Of a stretch of DNA of 64,000 nucleotides, positions 63,899 to 64,000 are shown piece by piece; positions within the stretch are counted from its first letter, which is position 1, and the number at the start of each line of letters is the position of its first letter. The DNA is from Anaerocolumna sp. MB42-C2. GTDB lineage: Bacteria; Bacillota; Clostridia; Lachnospirales; Lachnospiraceae. The stretch covers positions 2,108,001 to 2,172,000 of the forward strand of contig NZ_CP133190.1 in assembly GCF_030913705.1 (NCBI RefSeq), in the 5' to 3' direction. A program made the position numbers and the translations under genes. The notes beneath the pieces are model-generated. The model was not told the DNA's origin, ran no database searches, and saw nothing but the letters and a program-made list of their open reading frames with translations.

Positions 63899-64000
63899 CT
63901 TTGATTCCTTTTTCTCATCTGCAGTTATATCGGTAAGCTCCGTGGACTTAATTTCCTCATTCTCAGATAAATCTTGTGGTCTGATCCCTGGTGCTGTTCC

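Noticed and set aside
1..64000. tRNA, rRNA, phage or complete insertion sequence
   Set aside because: No cloverleaf-like GTTCRA block with a matching acceptor stem, no rRNA core sequence, and no transposase, integrase or phage structural gene was recognised on reading both strands.

Overview
The window is AT-rich DNA from a Gram-positive anaerobe, most likely a Lachnospiraceae-type Clostridium. The signs are AGGAGG ribosome sites with frequent TTG/GTG starts, YesM/YesN-type sensor pairs, lipoprotein sugar-binding proteins, membrane-anchored AraC regulators, CXPXR sulfatases and many intergenic hairpin repeats. No tRNA, rRNA, CRISPR array or complete insertion sequence was seen.

Most of the window is carbohydrate-utilisation loci. 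Positions 1-9470 hold a mannoside locus: the start of a GH38 alpha-mannosidase, two GH130 mannoside phosphorylases, a membrane AraC regulator, and an Lpl-type ABC importer whose binding protein and permeases are transcribed divergently. Next come ribosomal protein bL25, a marR-MATE operon with a clear operator, a coiled-coil small protein and a large DUF5107/TPR protein (9.7-16.5 kb). An alpha-galactoside locus follows (16.8-25 kb: AraC regulator, GH36, CUT1 importer, galM). Positions 25.0-28.5 kb hold an HD protein, a CgeB-like glycosyltransferase, gene remnants and palindromic repeats. A two-component, ABC importer and sulfatase locus runs on the + strand (28.8-37.5 kb), and a second one on the - strand (62.7-54.4 kb). 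All four importers lack an ATPase gene, so they presumably share an MsmX/MsiK-type ATPase encoded elsewhere.

The middle (37.6-54.2 kb) is accessory. It has a DUF4160 gene pair, a Wadjet-type SMC defence operon (jetD, jetA, jetB, jetC) that looks damaged, a VanR/VanS-like pair driving a lipoprotein and an ABC exporter, an xpaC-telA pair, and broken SEC-C and DUF4143 genes. In jetA an in-frame TAA splits the gene, and jetC looks too short.

The most unusual signal is a structured leader found immediately upstream of unrelated genes. Three copies (galM, one GH130 gene and one sulfatase) share AGAAAGGA followed by an interleaved helix pair (a possible pseudoknot), a further hairpin, and the start codon 12-17 nt later. 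The helices differ in sequence but keep pairing. Degenerate copies precede marR and a sensor kinase. A second notable leader, before the VanRS-linked lipoprotein gene, pairs its Shine-Dalgarno site into a terminator-like stem.
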